35,084 nucleotides of DNA from positions 1-35,084 of the forward strand of contig JAZSEP010000074.1 in NCBI GenBank assembly GCA_045531755.1, in the 5' to 3' direction. The translations under genes and the position numbers were made by a program. Source of the DNA: UBA11540 sp045531755 (GTDB lineage Bacteria; Bacillota; Clostridia; Oscillospirales; Ruminococcaceae). Shown here piece after piece: positions 16,373 to 24,311 of the stretch (position 1 is its first letter; each line of letters begins with the position of its first letter). Below the pieces are notes generated by a model that saw only the letters and a program-made list of their open reading frames with translations, did not search any database and was not told the origin of the DNA.

Positions 16373-17212
16373 TTACGCCTTTCCTTCTGCGCCGCAGAGC
16401 AGCACCTTAGTCATACAGAATTCTTTAACTGCATTTATCGGAGTCTTCATAAAGTTATCAACAGCAATCATACGGTCGGGTTTGTTGACCTCTTCCTGAA
16501 CGCTGTCAAGGAAAGCATAGCAAATATCGGTAGCAACATTAAGCTTGCGGATACCTGCTTTGACGGCTTCCTTAATAGCCTCGTCGGGAATGCCTGAGCC
16601 ACCGTGAAGAACCAAGGCAGTACCGTTTGTAGCCTTTCTGATATCTGCAATTCTCTGAATATCAATCTTCGGAGGCTTTTTATAACGGCCGTGTGCGTTA
16701 CCAACCAAAACGGCAAGTGCCTGTACGCCGGTACGCTCAACGAATATCTTTGCCTCTTCGGGCTGTGTGAACTCGTCCATAGAATCGTCATTAACTGTAC
16801 CGATGTGACCGAGCTCACCCTCTACCTGTACGTTTACGTATGCGCAGGTATCAACAACTCTCTTTGTGAGAGCGATATTTTCCTCGAAAGAAAGCGCGGA
16901 GCCGTCGAGCATTATGCCTGTTGCGCCCCAACGGAGTGAACGGGTGGTCTCGAGCTCAGAGGGTCCGTGGTCGAGGTGGAAGCACACGGGGACAGTTGCC
17001 TTATGTGCCGCTGCTACAACTGCAGGAGCGAGGTAGTAGCCTACCTCTTCCTTCATAAGACGGGGGTATACCTGAAGTATGCAGGGAGCTCTAAGCTCCT
17101 CTGCAGCCTTTACGGCACCCATCAAAGTCTCGATGTTGTATACGTTGAAGGCAGGAATACAGTAGTTGCCTGCCTCAGCCATACCGAGAATTTCCTTAAA
17201 TGTTACGAGCAT
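16373..17212 (-). CDS. Class II fructose-bisphosphate aldolase-family protein
   Basis: Zinc-dependent aldolases of this family split ketose phosphates into DHAP and an aldehyde. The 279-residue protein has HLDHG at 79-83 (catalytic Asp81, zinc His82), EGELGHIG at 131-138, a second zinc His174 in GNAHG, LHGGSG at 202-207 with zinc His203, and KLNVATD at 223-229. The size fits GatY/KbaY/IolJ-type enzymes. Likely substrates are therefore tagatose-1,6-bisphosphate-like, fructose-1,6-bisphosphate-like, or a keto-deoxy-gluconate phosphate. It is central to the operon as the carbon-splitting step. Confidence 0.9.
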   Translation of the reverse strand: MLVTFKEILGMAEAGNYCIPAFNVYNIETLMGAVKAAEELRAPCILQVYPRLMKEEVGYYLAPAVVAAAHKATVPVCFHLDHGPSELETTRSLRWGATGIMLDGSALSFEENIALTKRVVDTCAYVNVQVEGELGHIGTVNDDSMDEFTQPEEAKIFVERTGVQALAVLVGNAHGRYKKPPKIDIQRIADIRKATNGTALVLHGGSGIPDEAIKEAVKAGIRKLNVATDICYAFLDSVQEEVNKPDRMIAVDNFMKTPINAVKEFCMTKVLLCGAEGKA

Positions 17213-17225
17213 TTATTTTTCCCCC

Positions 17226-18314
17226 TTATTTAAGAGCATCGAGAACGAGTCTTGCGATTGTTACGATGTTCTTGCCCTCGGGCTTGTTAGCCTTGAGGAT
17301 TTCATACTCGGAGGGGCTTGCGCAAACGAGTGTATTTGCGTCTGTTGCGAGGAGGTTCTTCCAGCGCTCGATAGCTACCCAGCTCATTGTTGTGGGGATG
17401 TACTCGTTCATCATAAGGTTTCCGCCGAACATTGTGTCACGGCCGAAGAGGAGCATCTCGCAGTTTTCTGCAACCGCGTTGATGATAACTCTTGCGGGCT
17501 CTGTTTCTTCGAGGTCACGTGCAAGCTGTGCAGGATCCTGGAAGGAAACCTTGTTTGCAGATTTCTTAACGCCGAGTTTGGAAACGAGGTCAGCAACTAC
17601 TGCAGTGAAGGTCTTGACCTCTGCTGTAAGTCCGATATCCCACTCTTTATACTCACGAAGGAAGGTCTTTGCATCTACGGGGTCAAGAGCGATAACTGTC
17701 TTGTAGCCGTTAAGAACCTTTGCGCAATCCTTCATAGCAGTCTTGGTTTCGTCTGCTGCGCCTACGAGTGTATCAAGCGCCCAGCCACTGTTGGGCTCGT
17801 CAGCGAGAACGGTGAATTTAACTCCTGCTTTTTTGAGAAGCTCGATTGCTTCAACAGCGTATGTAGGAGCCTTTGCGCGAGCGTCCATACCGAGGAAGAG
17901 AACTGTATCTGCGTTTGCGGAAACGGAGTCGATAGCGGCTTTAAGCTCTGCGTCCATCTCCTTTACACCGTAGATATTTCCACACTCGTCAAGGTTATCG
18001 AGCATTTTGTTTACGTATGCAGGGAGCTTGCCCTGTGTTGCGATTTCAAGGCGAACCTCTTTTGTGAACATAACGGGGTCCCAAGCTGTCGCACATTCCT
18101 TTGTACAAGCACCGCAGAGTGCGCACTCGTAGATGTTATCTATACATTCGTCGAGTTCAGCTGCTCCGCGCTCTACGAGAGAAAGAGCAATTGCTCTTGC
18201 ACGGGCTGTGTTTCTCTCTTGTCCTGTTGCGTTTCCGATGGGGCAGATGTGTCTGCACATCCAACAGAAACGACAAGCATCTATAGTTTCTTTACTTTTA
18301 GCAGAAATAAGCAT
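17226..18314 (-). CDS. GlcF-like 2[4Fe-4S] protein with degenerate CCG domains
   Basis: The 362-residue protein resembles GlcF and other Fe-S subunits that pass electrons from FAD oxidases. It has two full cluster motifs at the N-terminus, with cysteines at 14, 17, 20, 24 and 64, 67, 70, 74. The C-terminal two-thirds resembles the CCG-domain region of that family, but the usual cysteines are replaced: the HDPC-type motif reads SFQDPAQLARDL, and the CCG motif reads FGG. The third metal site of heterodisulfide-reductase-like proteins is therefore missing. It sits directly after the FAD oxidoreductase gene with a GGAGGAA ribosome binding site, and probably wires that enzyme to the fused ETF at the operon end. 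Confidence 0.85.
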   Translation of the reverse strand: MLISAKSKETIDACRFCWMCRHICPIGNATGQERNTARARAIALSLVERGAAELDECIDNIYECALCGACTKECATAWDPVMFTKEVRLEIATQGKLPAYVNKMLDNLDECGNIYGVKEMDAELKAAIDSVSANADTVLFLGMDARAKAPTYAVEAIELLKKAGVKFTVLADEPNSGWALDTLVGAADETKTAMKDCAKVLNGYKTVIALDPVDAKTFLREYKEWDIGLTAEVKTFTAVVADLVSKLGVKKSANKVSFQDPAQLARDLEETEPARVIINAVAENCEMLLFGRDTMFGGNLMMNEYIPTTMSWVAIERWKNLLATDANTLVCASPSEYEILKANKPEGKNIVTIARLVLDALK

Positions 18315-18326
18315 TGTAGTTCCTCC

Positions 18327-19751
18327 TTACAGACCAAGTTTGAATGGGTTCATGATACCGTTGGGGTCGAGTTGCTTTTTGAGGCCGGTGAATACCTGCA
18401 TTGCAGGGCCGTACTGCTCTTTCATCAGGCGGCCGAGTTTAAGGCCGACGCCGTGGTGGTCGTTAACAACACCGCCGTTTGCGAGCGCTGTACGAACGCC
18501 GCAGCTCCAGATAGCCTGATGGAGTCTGAGTGCCTCGTGGGGATCCTGAGGAACGTCGTCAACGATGAAGCGGTCGTAAACCATTGCGCCCCACTCATAC
18601 CAGTGAGAGAAGTGAGCGATGAATTTTGCCATCGGGAAGTTTGTTTCGATTGCTTCCTTCATTGCCCAGTAAATCTTCTCGATTGTACCGTAAGGAGCAA
18701 TTGTATCCATTGTACCGAACATCTGGGGAAGGTCCATCATATGACCGGGATAGAAGAATGTAATCTTCTCTTTCCACCACTTCTCACCGTACTCGCTTCC
18801 GAGGTCTTCTGCTCCGTACTTAGCAAATGTTTCGAGAAGAATCTTCTCTTCAAGCGCTACCATCTCGGAAACGCCTTCGATAGCAACGTTCATGAACGCA
18901 CCCTCACGCTCGACACCGACAATCTTCTTGATGAGAGAAGCGGTTTCAGCAGGGTCATAAAGACGCATTACAGAGGGCTTGAACTTCTGGAGAAGTTCTC
19001 TGGAAGCAGAGAAAGCACTGCTCATATCCTTGAAGAGGAAGCCTCTGAAGCGACGCTCTTCGGGAAGGTCGTATATTCTCATCTGTGCCTTTGTGATTAC
19101 ACCGAGTGTACCCTCAGAACCGATGAAGATCTGGTTGAGGTCGGGACCCGCAGCGTGCTTAGGAGCGGGAGATGTTTCGATGATGTCACCGTTGGGGAGT
19201 ACAACCTCCATCTGAAGTGCCATATCGTCAATCTTACCGTACTTTGTAGAAACAACGCCGATACCTCTGTGTGCGAGGAATCCGCCGACTGTAGAACAGG
19301 TCAGGGAGCTGGGATAGTGCATTGTGCCGTAGCCACGCTCGTTTGCAATCCACTCGATGTGCTTATAGATGGCGCCTGTTCCGCACTCGATGAACATTCC
19401 CTGCTCGTTTACGTCATAGATTTCGTTCATTCTCTTGGTGTCGAGAACGATACCGCCGGCTACAGGAATAGCGCCGCCCTGTGTTCCGCCGCCGCCACCC
19501 CATGTGGTAACGGGAATCTTGTAATAGTTAGCAATTTTTAAAACTGCAGATGTTTCCTGAGCATTCTTAGGAGATACTACAACGTCTGCCTCGGGCATTC
19601 TGTGTCCGCGGTCAGCCCACATACGAGAGAGCCAGAAATAGTCTACTCCGTGTGTGATTTTGTCGATTGCTCTTGTGGAGCAATTTTCTCTTCCCACCGC
19701 GTCTTCAAGCTCGGTGAGGATGATGTCATTAAGAAATTCGTTGTAAAGCAC
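18327..19751 (-). CDS. FAD-binding oxidoreductase, alkyl-DHAP-synthase-like branch of the GlcD/VAO family
   Basis: The 474-residue protein has a PCMH-type FAD-binding domain (TTWGGGGGTQGG, then SSLTCSTVGGFLAHRG and FIGSEGTLGVITKA). Its C-terminal half is closer to alkyl-dihydroxyacetonephosphate synthases than to lactate or glycolate dehydrogenases: FSHWYEWGA at 381-389 and NDHHGVG at 430-436 match the SHxYxxGA and HHHG patterns of that branch, whereas the second FAD dehydrogenase in this window has GHAGDGNLH and SGEHGIG. It probably oxidises a hydroxy group of the sugar-derived substrate and hands electrons to the adjacent Fe-S protein. The start is a GTG preceded by AAAGGGG. The true substrate is unknown. 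Confidence 0.85.
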   Translation of the reverse strand: MLYNEFLNDIILTELEDAVGRENCSTRAIDKITHGVDYFWLSRMWADRGHRMPEADVVVSPKNAQETSAVLKIANYYKIPVTTWGGGGGTQGGAIPVAGGIVLDTKRMNEIYDVNEQGMFIECGTGAIYKHIEWIANERGYGTMHYPSSLTCSTVGGFLAHRGIGVVSTKYGKIDDMALQMEVVLPNGDIIETSPAPKHAAGPDLNQIFIGSEGTLGVITKAQMRIYDLPEERRFRGFLFKDMSSAFSASRELLQKFKPSVMRLYDPAETASLIKKIVGVEREGAFMNVAIEGVSEMVALEEKILLETFAKYGAEDLGSEYGEKWWKEKITFFYPGHMMDLPQMFGTMDTIAPYGTIEKIYWAMKEAIETNFPMAKFIAHFSHWYEWGAMVYDRFIVDDVPQDPHEALRLHQAIWSCGVRTALANGGVVNDHHGVGLKLGRLMKEQYGPAMQVFTGLKKQLDPNGIMNPFKLGL

Positions 19752-19770
19752 TTGATTTTACCCCTTTTCT

Positions 19771-21159
19771 TTATTTTATAACTTCAGCTGTTACGTTAAC
19801 GTATTTACAGAACTCTTCGAATACCTCTACATAGTCGCCCTCGATTTCGGACACGTGGTGGATGTAGGGGCCTTCGATCATTCTCTTCTCCCACAAGGGA
19901 AGGTTATCAAACTTCGCCCAGAGATACGTACCAAAGGTGTAGGGTCCCTCTGCAGCGTTGCAGGTGCCCAGAATGATGGAATATTTACCGTATTCCTGGT
20001 CGATTCTCGCTACGGTGAACTGACCGTCCTTTACGTTAAACCAAGGACGCATATTTACAAGCTTTTTGTGGCTTGTGGGTTTCTTGAGAGAGTATGCAAA
20101 CGGTCCGCAGTGCCAGAGAAGCTCTGTGTTTACGTCTTCGGGATGACGTACCGTGAACTCGCCGAGGAAGGGCACGTTCTTTCCAAGAGATGCGCACTTG
20201 AGAAGCGCGAGGGAGATTGTTGCGTGAACGTCGGTTTCACATCCTACAACGTATCCCATATCTGCAAGTATGCTGAACGCTGCACAGGGCATTGCGCCAA
20301 ACGCAAGCTGCATTGAGGTCCAGCACTCAGACGCCATTGCATCGAGGTCGTACTCTTTGAAGAGATCTATGTACATAAGCACGAAAGCGTATATCTTTTC
20401 GAGCTTGTCTGCAGAAAGGTCGTCGATGTCATAGTTTGCCTTGAGAATCTCGGCACCTTTTTTGCACTCGTCCATTCTCTCTGCAAGGATGCGGTTGTAT
20501 TTGTCAGCGATAACCGCCATATTGATGGGGATAATACGGATATCAAACTCCTCCATCAGCTGACTTTCGTTATATATAACGGAACAGAAGGGCTTGGGTC
20601 TTAAACCGATTTGACCGACTCTCATTCCTTTGAAATTGTTTACCATACAAGCTACGGAAACGAACTTTTCAAAAGCATCGGAGAACGCCTTTTCTTCTAC
20701 ACGGCAGTTGGGAATATAGGAGAAGGGAATCTTTCTTCTCATCATCTGGCGGCTCATTCCGAAGATACCGCACTGGCTGTCGGTATATCTTGTGCCGTCT
20801 GCCTCGAAAACGTCATCGAGAGGCGCCCACAGAAGTACGGGCTTTCCGACTCTCTTTGCGAGCTCCGCAGCAGCTTCCTCGTTACCGAAGTTACAGTTGA
20901 TTATAAGAATCGCGTCAACCTTTTCAGCAATGAACCTGTCCGCGATTACCTCTGCATCCTTTTCGGTATAGATGATGTTTCTTTCATTTACTCCGTCAGA
21001 GGTTACGAAGGAAACGTTTTCCGAAGAGAAGTGGTCGGTGATATATTTTACCAGTTTTTCGCCTCTCTCCTCAGCTTTTTCCCAATTGAAGATGCCGGGT
21101 CTGGGTGTGACGTCTCTTCTGATGGGTGCCAAGCCGATTTTTACCTTGTAGTTAAGCAT
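19771..21159 (-). CDS. L-fucose/L-arabinose isomerase-family protein
   Basis: Members of this family convert aldoses to ketoses with a divalent metal. The 462-residue protein has the SECWTSMQ motif (Glu278) and the CETDVHA motif (Glu308, Asp310), which match metal and base positions of the FucI/AraA fold, and a C-terminal His434-His435. It is shorter than E. coli FucI (591) and about the size of AraA, and the sugar is not predictable. The ATG at 21159 is chosen because AAGGGTGG lies just upstream; an apparent start 30 codons earlier has no such site and would use a poorly conserved lead-in. It is the first gene of the operon. Confidence 0.82.
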   Translation of the reverse strand: MLNYKVKIGLAPIRRDVTPRPGIFNWEKAEERGEKLVKYITDHFSSENVSFVTSDGVNERNIIYTEKDAEVIADRFIAEKVDAILIINCNFGNEEAAAELAKRVGKPVLLWAPLDDVFEADGTRYTDSQCGIFGMSRQMMRRKIPFSYIPNCRVEEKAFSDAFEKFVSVACMVNNFKGMRVGQIGLRPKPFCSVIYNESQLMEEFDIRIIPINMAVIADKYNRILAERMDECKKGAEILKANYDIDDLSADKLEKIYAFVLMYIDLFKEYDLDAMASECWTSMQLAFGAMPCAAFSILADMGYVVGCETDVHATISLALLKCASLGKNVPFLGEFTVRHPEDVNTELLWHCGPFAYSLKKPTSHKKLVNMRPWFNVKDGQFTVARIDQEYGKYSIILGTCNAAEGPYTFGTYLWAKFDNLPLWEKRMIEGPYIHHVSEIEGDYVEVFEEFCKYVNVTAEVIK

Positions 21160-21275
21160 AAAACCACCCTTTTCTTTGTTTTGCATTTTTGTTTTATACG
21201 CTTTATTAAAAACGCGAAATACGGGATAAATACAAGTTTTCTCTTGCAAAAATCCGGCGCTTGTGATACAATGAA

Positions 21276-21297
21276 TTTCAGAAAAATTTTTCCGAAA
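21276..21297. promoter_or_regulatory. Candidate RpiR operator palindrome
   Basis: A 22-base inverted repeat with ten of eleven matched pairs: left half TTTCAGAAAAA (21276-21286), right half TTTTTCCGAAA (21287-21297). It lies in the divergent control region between the isomerase and regulator genes, where an autoregulating RpiR protein would bind. I found no clear sigma-A promoter in either direction here. Confidence 0.5.
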
Positions 21298-21402
21298 CGT
21301 TCAAAAATCGCCTTTTTCCGCATTCTAAACTAATTTTACCATAACAGGTTTGGGATTTCAATAGGTTTTGGAAATTTTTTTCGTTTATTTTTGCGATTTT
21401 AG

Positions 21403-21426
21403 CGGAGCAAAACTCCGATAACGGAG
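21403..21426 (+). promoter_or_regulatory. Alternating CGGAG/CTCCG/CGGAG leader repeat
   Basis: CGGAG (21403-21407), CTCCG (21413-21417) and CGGAG (21422-21426) can form either of two exclusive five-pair hairpins just upstream of the rpiR-type gene. The second CGGAG is about 25 bases before the start codon. This could be a small attenuator or chance. Confidence 0.3.
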
Positions 21427-21451
21427 TAAATTTTCATTTTAGGAGAGATAT

Positions 21452-22294
21452 ATGTCGTACTTAACATCGATAAAAGCCTTATATCCGCAGATGGGCAGGG
21501 GCGAAAAGCGCATTGCAGACTGGATACTTCTTCATCCGCACCAGATTATCGAAATGTCAATTAACGAGCTTGCCGAGGTTTGCGGTTGCGGTGATGCCAC
21601 CATTGTCAGATTTTCCCGAAGATTAGGACTGTCGGGATTTCAGGGACTTAAGATAGGCATTGCTCAGGAGCTCAGCACCCTTGACAAACCACAGGAGCTG
21701 ACGGTTGCCATTCACGGAGACAGCTGCTTTGACGTGTTTAAGAAGAGAGAGCGCGAGGTTGTTGCCGCTCTGGAGTATACCCGAAACGTGCTTGACCCCG
21801 AATCGCTGGAAAAGGCCGCGAAGGCCATTATGGAATCAGGCAACATCGTTTTGTTCGGGCTTGGCAATTCAGCGCCCATTATCATCGACGCACAGCACAA
21901 GTTCCTGCGAGTCGGTCTCCACGCCACCGCCTACAGTGACAACCACATGCAAGCCATCGTCGCGTCCCACCTCAAAAGCGGTGACGTTGCCATAGGAATT
22001 TCTCATTCGGGTTCTTCCACGGATATTGTCTATGCCCTGAAGCTTGCCCGCGAGCAAGGTGCAACCACAATATGCATAACCAACCACGGAAGCTCCCCTA
22101 TCACAAGACAAAGCGACATCTGTCTTTTCACAAGAGCCGAAGAAACGAAGCACTCAATCCTCGCTTTAAGTTCGCGAATTGCCCAGCTGTGCATTATAGA
22201 TTCCATCTATAACTATATAGTTCTCAACAAAGAGGATTTAACGGCAGAGGCAATTCGCGTCACAGAGCGCGCTCTCGAAGAGAAAAAATTCTGA
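21452..22294 (+). CDS. MurR/RpiR-family transcriptional regulator
   Basis: The 280-residue protein has the N-terminal RpiR helix-turn-helix domain (about 1-78, with the GRGEKRIADWI and GCGDATIVRFSRRLGLSGFQGLK motifs) and a SIS sugar-phosphate-binding domain at about 105-245 (VLFGLGNSAPI, GISHSGSSTD). Such proteins sense a phosphorylated sugar and repress or activate neighbouring catabolic genes. It is divergent from the nine-gene operon, 292 bases away, and is the obvious regulator of it. The effector is presumably a phosphorylated intermediate made by one of the two kinases. An AGGAGAG ribosome binding site precedes the ATG. Confidence 0.93.
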   Translation: MSYLTSIKALYPQMGRGEKRIADWILLHPHQIIEMSINELAEVCGCGDATIVRFSRRLGLSGFQGLKIGIAQELSTLDKPQELTVAIHGDSCFDVFKKREREVVAALEYTRNVLDPESLEKAAKAIMESGNIVLFGLGNSAPIIIDAQHKFLRVGLHATAYSDNHMQAIVASHLKSGDVAIGISHSGSSTDIVYALKLAREQGATTICITNHGSSPITRQSDICLFTRAEETKHSILALSSRIAQLCIIDSIYNYIVLNKEDLTAEAIRVTERALEEKKF

Positions 22295-22317
22295 CATATT
22301 TTCTTCCAATATACCAA

Positions 22318-22350
22318 AAATCGCCCCGCGCTATCTGTGCGGGGCGATTT
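22318..22350. terminator. Bidirectional terminator between the RpiR-type and transglutaminase-like genes
   Basis: A 12-base-pair GC-rich stem (22318-22329 with 22339-22350) with a nine-base loop, a T-rich run on the plus strand and a T run on the minus strand. It lies between convergent genes ending at 22294 and 22356. Confidence 0.88.
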
Positions 22351-22355
22351 GTTTC

Positions 22356-24083
22356 TTAATACCAGTCAGGCAACCAACCGAGAGTCTTTTCGCAAAGGTC
22401 GATTATTTTATCAAGCTGTTTTATTATGTTTTGTACCTCTTCGGTAGGAGTCGGATTGTTTGCATCGCTGTAGTCACTTGCTCTTGCCGCCTTTGCAACG
22501 GAAAGATAGGACGCATTGCTCTCTTCAGAGTAGATATAATTCCAATCGGATTCTTCGTTTTCACGGTACTTTATATATGATACCGCAACAATCTTTTGGT
22601 CGTATATATCCGCGTCTTCGGGAATGTCTGTGATAACTCCCGTGAAAGCCACGGTGTCCTTGTCCTGCGAGTATATCTTTTTTGCAGGAATTTCGAGCAC
22701 TGAAGTGTTTCCGTCCTCAAACATTTCTTGGAGAGAAGAGCCTTGGGGTATAAGCTCCTCGGGTATAAACAGGGTTCCGAACACGATGTTGTTATCCTCG
22801 CTGTAGACGTAGGTGTTGTTCTCGTCGCCTGCGGTGTAGTATTTATTAAAGAAAGCATTCTTTTGAACAATCGTTCTGAAGCGAAGTCCTGCACTATCTC
22901 CGACACGGATATTGGCACCTGCAAGCGCAATCTCTCCGACGGGGTCAGGCTTCGGCTCGTACGCGGTTTCGGAAAGAGTTGGATAGGTGTGTGTGGTGTC
23001 AATCACGTGGGATTCCGCAAAGGTTGTATAGGTCGGGTCGCTGGAAGGTGTTGTGCTTCCAACGAGGAAGTTATATTCGTCTGTACCCAAACTGTCGTTT
23101 GAGGTGGCGTCTACACCGTACCAAGCTCCGTCAAGCTTCACAGCGTTCCAAGCGTGCGCTCCGGGAGCGGCGTAGGTTTGGTGGAGGTCGCCGGTTACGA
23201 CAACGCATTCGATACCAGAAAGATTGCAGAGATACTTGAACGCGTAGGCGTAGCCCTGACATACGGGGCCGACTTCTTCAACGTTCTGACTTGTGAACGC
23301 GCTGTATGCGGTGTGTGCAAGAGGATAGTTATCATTTTCAAGATGAGGATGATTGTAGGTATTGTTTTGCTTGAGCCAGCTGTTGAAATACACAGTCTTA
23401 TCATATTCATTTGTGGTGGGCGCAGCAGCAATTATTGTATCAACTGCGTTTTCCATACTTTGTGCCGCAGCAACAAGCTCGGCATCGCTGTCAAAAAGCA
23501 GGCTTGCGTCTGTGCTCATGGAAACGGTGAAGTCGAGTATCGCATTAGTGCCGTCATATCTCGACAATACAGCGGTATTAAAGGTTGCTCCGCGCATCCA
23601 AAAAAGCTCTGTATAGTCGTACTGAACGGCGTTATACAAAAGCTGTCCCTGAACCTTTTCGGCTTCTGCGGCAAGTGCAGTATCGACGTAGGTATCAAAC
23701 TGCTCCTGTGTGGAAATGGCGACCTCGGTCGTAGTTGAATATGTAAGCTGAACCCTCTGCTTTAGCTTGAGGTCTTCCGCTTTGATTGCGGAAAAGCCGT
23801 CCATAAATCCTCTGTAGAGCGCTTTCTGGTAGTCCGTCAGCTCGTTTGCATAGTACTCCTTGGAAAGCAGGGTGACCTCTGTGGGAAGCTCGTCCTCGTA
23901 TACGGTATAACCCTCGCCGTCTGTTCCGAGTATCTGCGCGGAGTAGGAAAAGGTCGGTGCTACAACCTCCGTTACAGATGCAGACGCCTCGAAGGTGACG
24001 CCCTTTGCCATTACGGGAATCTGAACTACGCCAAACAAAAGGCAGAGTGACAATGCAATTGCCCAAAAGCGTTTTTGGCTCAT
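22356..24083 (-). CDS. Secreted transglutaminase-like protein
   Basis: The 575-residue protein has a signal peptide (about 1-26, ending VMAKG) and a transglutaminase-like core with the likely triad Cys275 (VCQGYAYAF), His310 (GAHAWNAV) and Asp325 (YGVDAT). Proteins of this superfamily act as proteases, amidases or cross-linkers; the reaction cannot be told. A separate C-terminal domain at about 390-545 begins with a GANIRVGDSAGLRFRT motif that I know from many clostridial exported proteins but cannot name. The ATG at 24083 is preceded by AGAAGG and followed by the signal peptide, and fits the promoter at 24128-24156; an apparent start 27 codons earlier lacks a ribosome binding site. Confidence 0.85.
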   Translation of the reverse strand: MSQKRFWAIALSLCLLFGVVQIPVMAKGVTFEASASVTEVVAPTFSYSAQILGTDGEGYTVYEDELPTEVTLLSKEYYANELTDYQKALYRGFMDGFSAIKAEDLKLKQRVQLTYSTTTEVAISTQEQFDTYVDTALAAEAEKVQGQLLYNAVQYDYTELFWMRGATFNTAVLSRYDGTNAILDFTVSMSTDASLLFDSDAELVAAAQSMENAVDTIIAAAPTTNEYDKTVYFNSWLKQNNTYNHPHLENDNYPLAHTAYSAFTSQNVEEVGPVCQGYAYAFKYLCNLSGIECVVVTGDLHQTYAAPGAHAWNAVKLDGAWYGVDATSNDSLGTDEYNFLVGSTTPSSDPTYTTFAESHVIDTTHTYPTLSETAYEPKPDPVGEIALAGANIRVGDSAGLRFRTIVQKNAFFNKYYTAGDENNTYVYSEDNNIVFGTLFIPEELIPQGSSLQEMFEDGNTSVLEIPAKKIYSQDKDTVAFTGVITDIPEDADIYDQKIVAVSYIKYRENEESDWNYIYSEESNASYLSVAKAARASDYSDANNPTPTEEVQNIIKQLDKIIDLCEKTLGWLPDWY

Positions 24084-24127
24084 CTTAATCCTTCTTTCTT
24101 GCATAGTTGCTGTTAATTTACAATTAT

Positions 24128-24156
24128 ATTGTAGCACCGTATTCGAGATTTTGCAA
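24128..24156 (-). promoter_or_regulatory. Sigma-A promoter of the transglutaminase-like gene
   Basis: On the minus strand TTGCAA (24156-24151), 17 bases, TACAAT (24133-24128) preceded by TGC (extended -10). The leader to the start at 24083 is about 38 bases. Confidence 0.7.
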
Positions 24157-24263
24157 GTAGCCATATTTATAGGGAATTATACGTGTTTGTCCTCATATAC
24201 ATATACTGTTTTGTGTAAACCTGCCACGAAGAGAAAATTTTTCTAATATTTTTCAAAATGCTA

Positions 24264-24292
24264 TTGATATTTGTGTTCAAAAGCACTATAAT
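24264..24292 (+). promoter_or_regulatory. Sigma-A promoter of the EF-G paralogue
   Basis: TTGATA (24264-24269), exactly 17 bases, TATAAT (24287-24292). Predicted start near 24299, so the leader is about 78 bases. Confidence 0.75.
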
Positions 24293-24311
24293 TATACTAT
24301 TAAGTTAAAAT

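Noticed and set aside
17166..19541. A 791-codon open frame on the plus strand antisense to the Fe-S and FAD oxidoreductase genes
   Set aside because: It is rich in Cys, Val and Leu with no recognisable domain or ribosome binding site, and lies opposite two well-supported genes. It is a by-product of their codon use.
21160..21249. N-terminal 30-residue extension of the FucI-like isomerase
   Set aside because: No ribosome binding site before it, low-complexity Lys-rich sequence, and a good AAGGGTGG site precedes the internal ATG at 21159.
21160..21451. A catabolite-repression (cre) site in the divergent control region
   Set aside because: The closest string, CGAAACGTTCA at 21293-21303, is one base short of the consensus spacing and lacks symmetry.
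24232..24244. An AGAAAATTTTTCT palindrome resembling the core of the RpiR operator candidate
   Set aside because: A/T-rich palindromes are common and this one lacks the flanking TTTC/GAAA arms; it lies upstream of unrelated genes.
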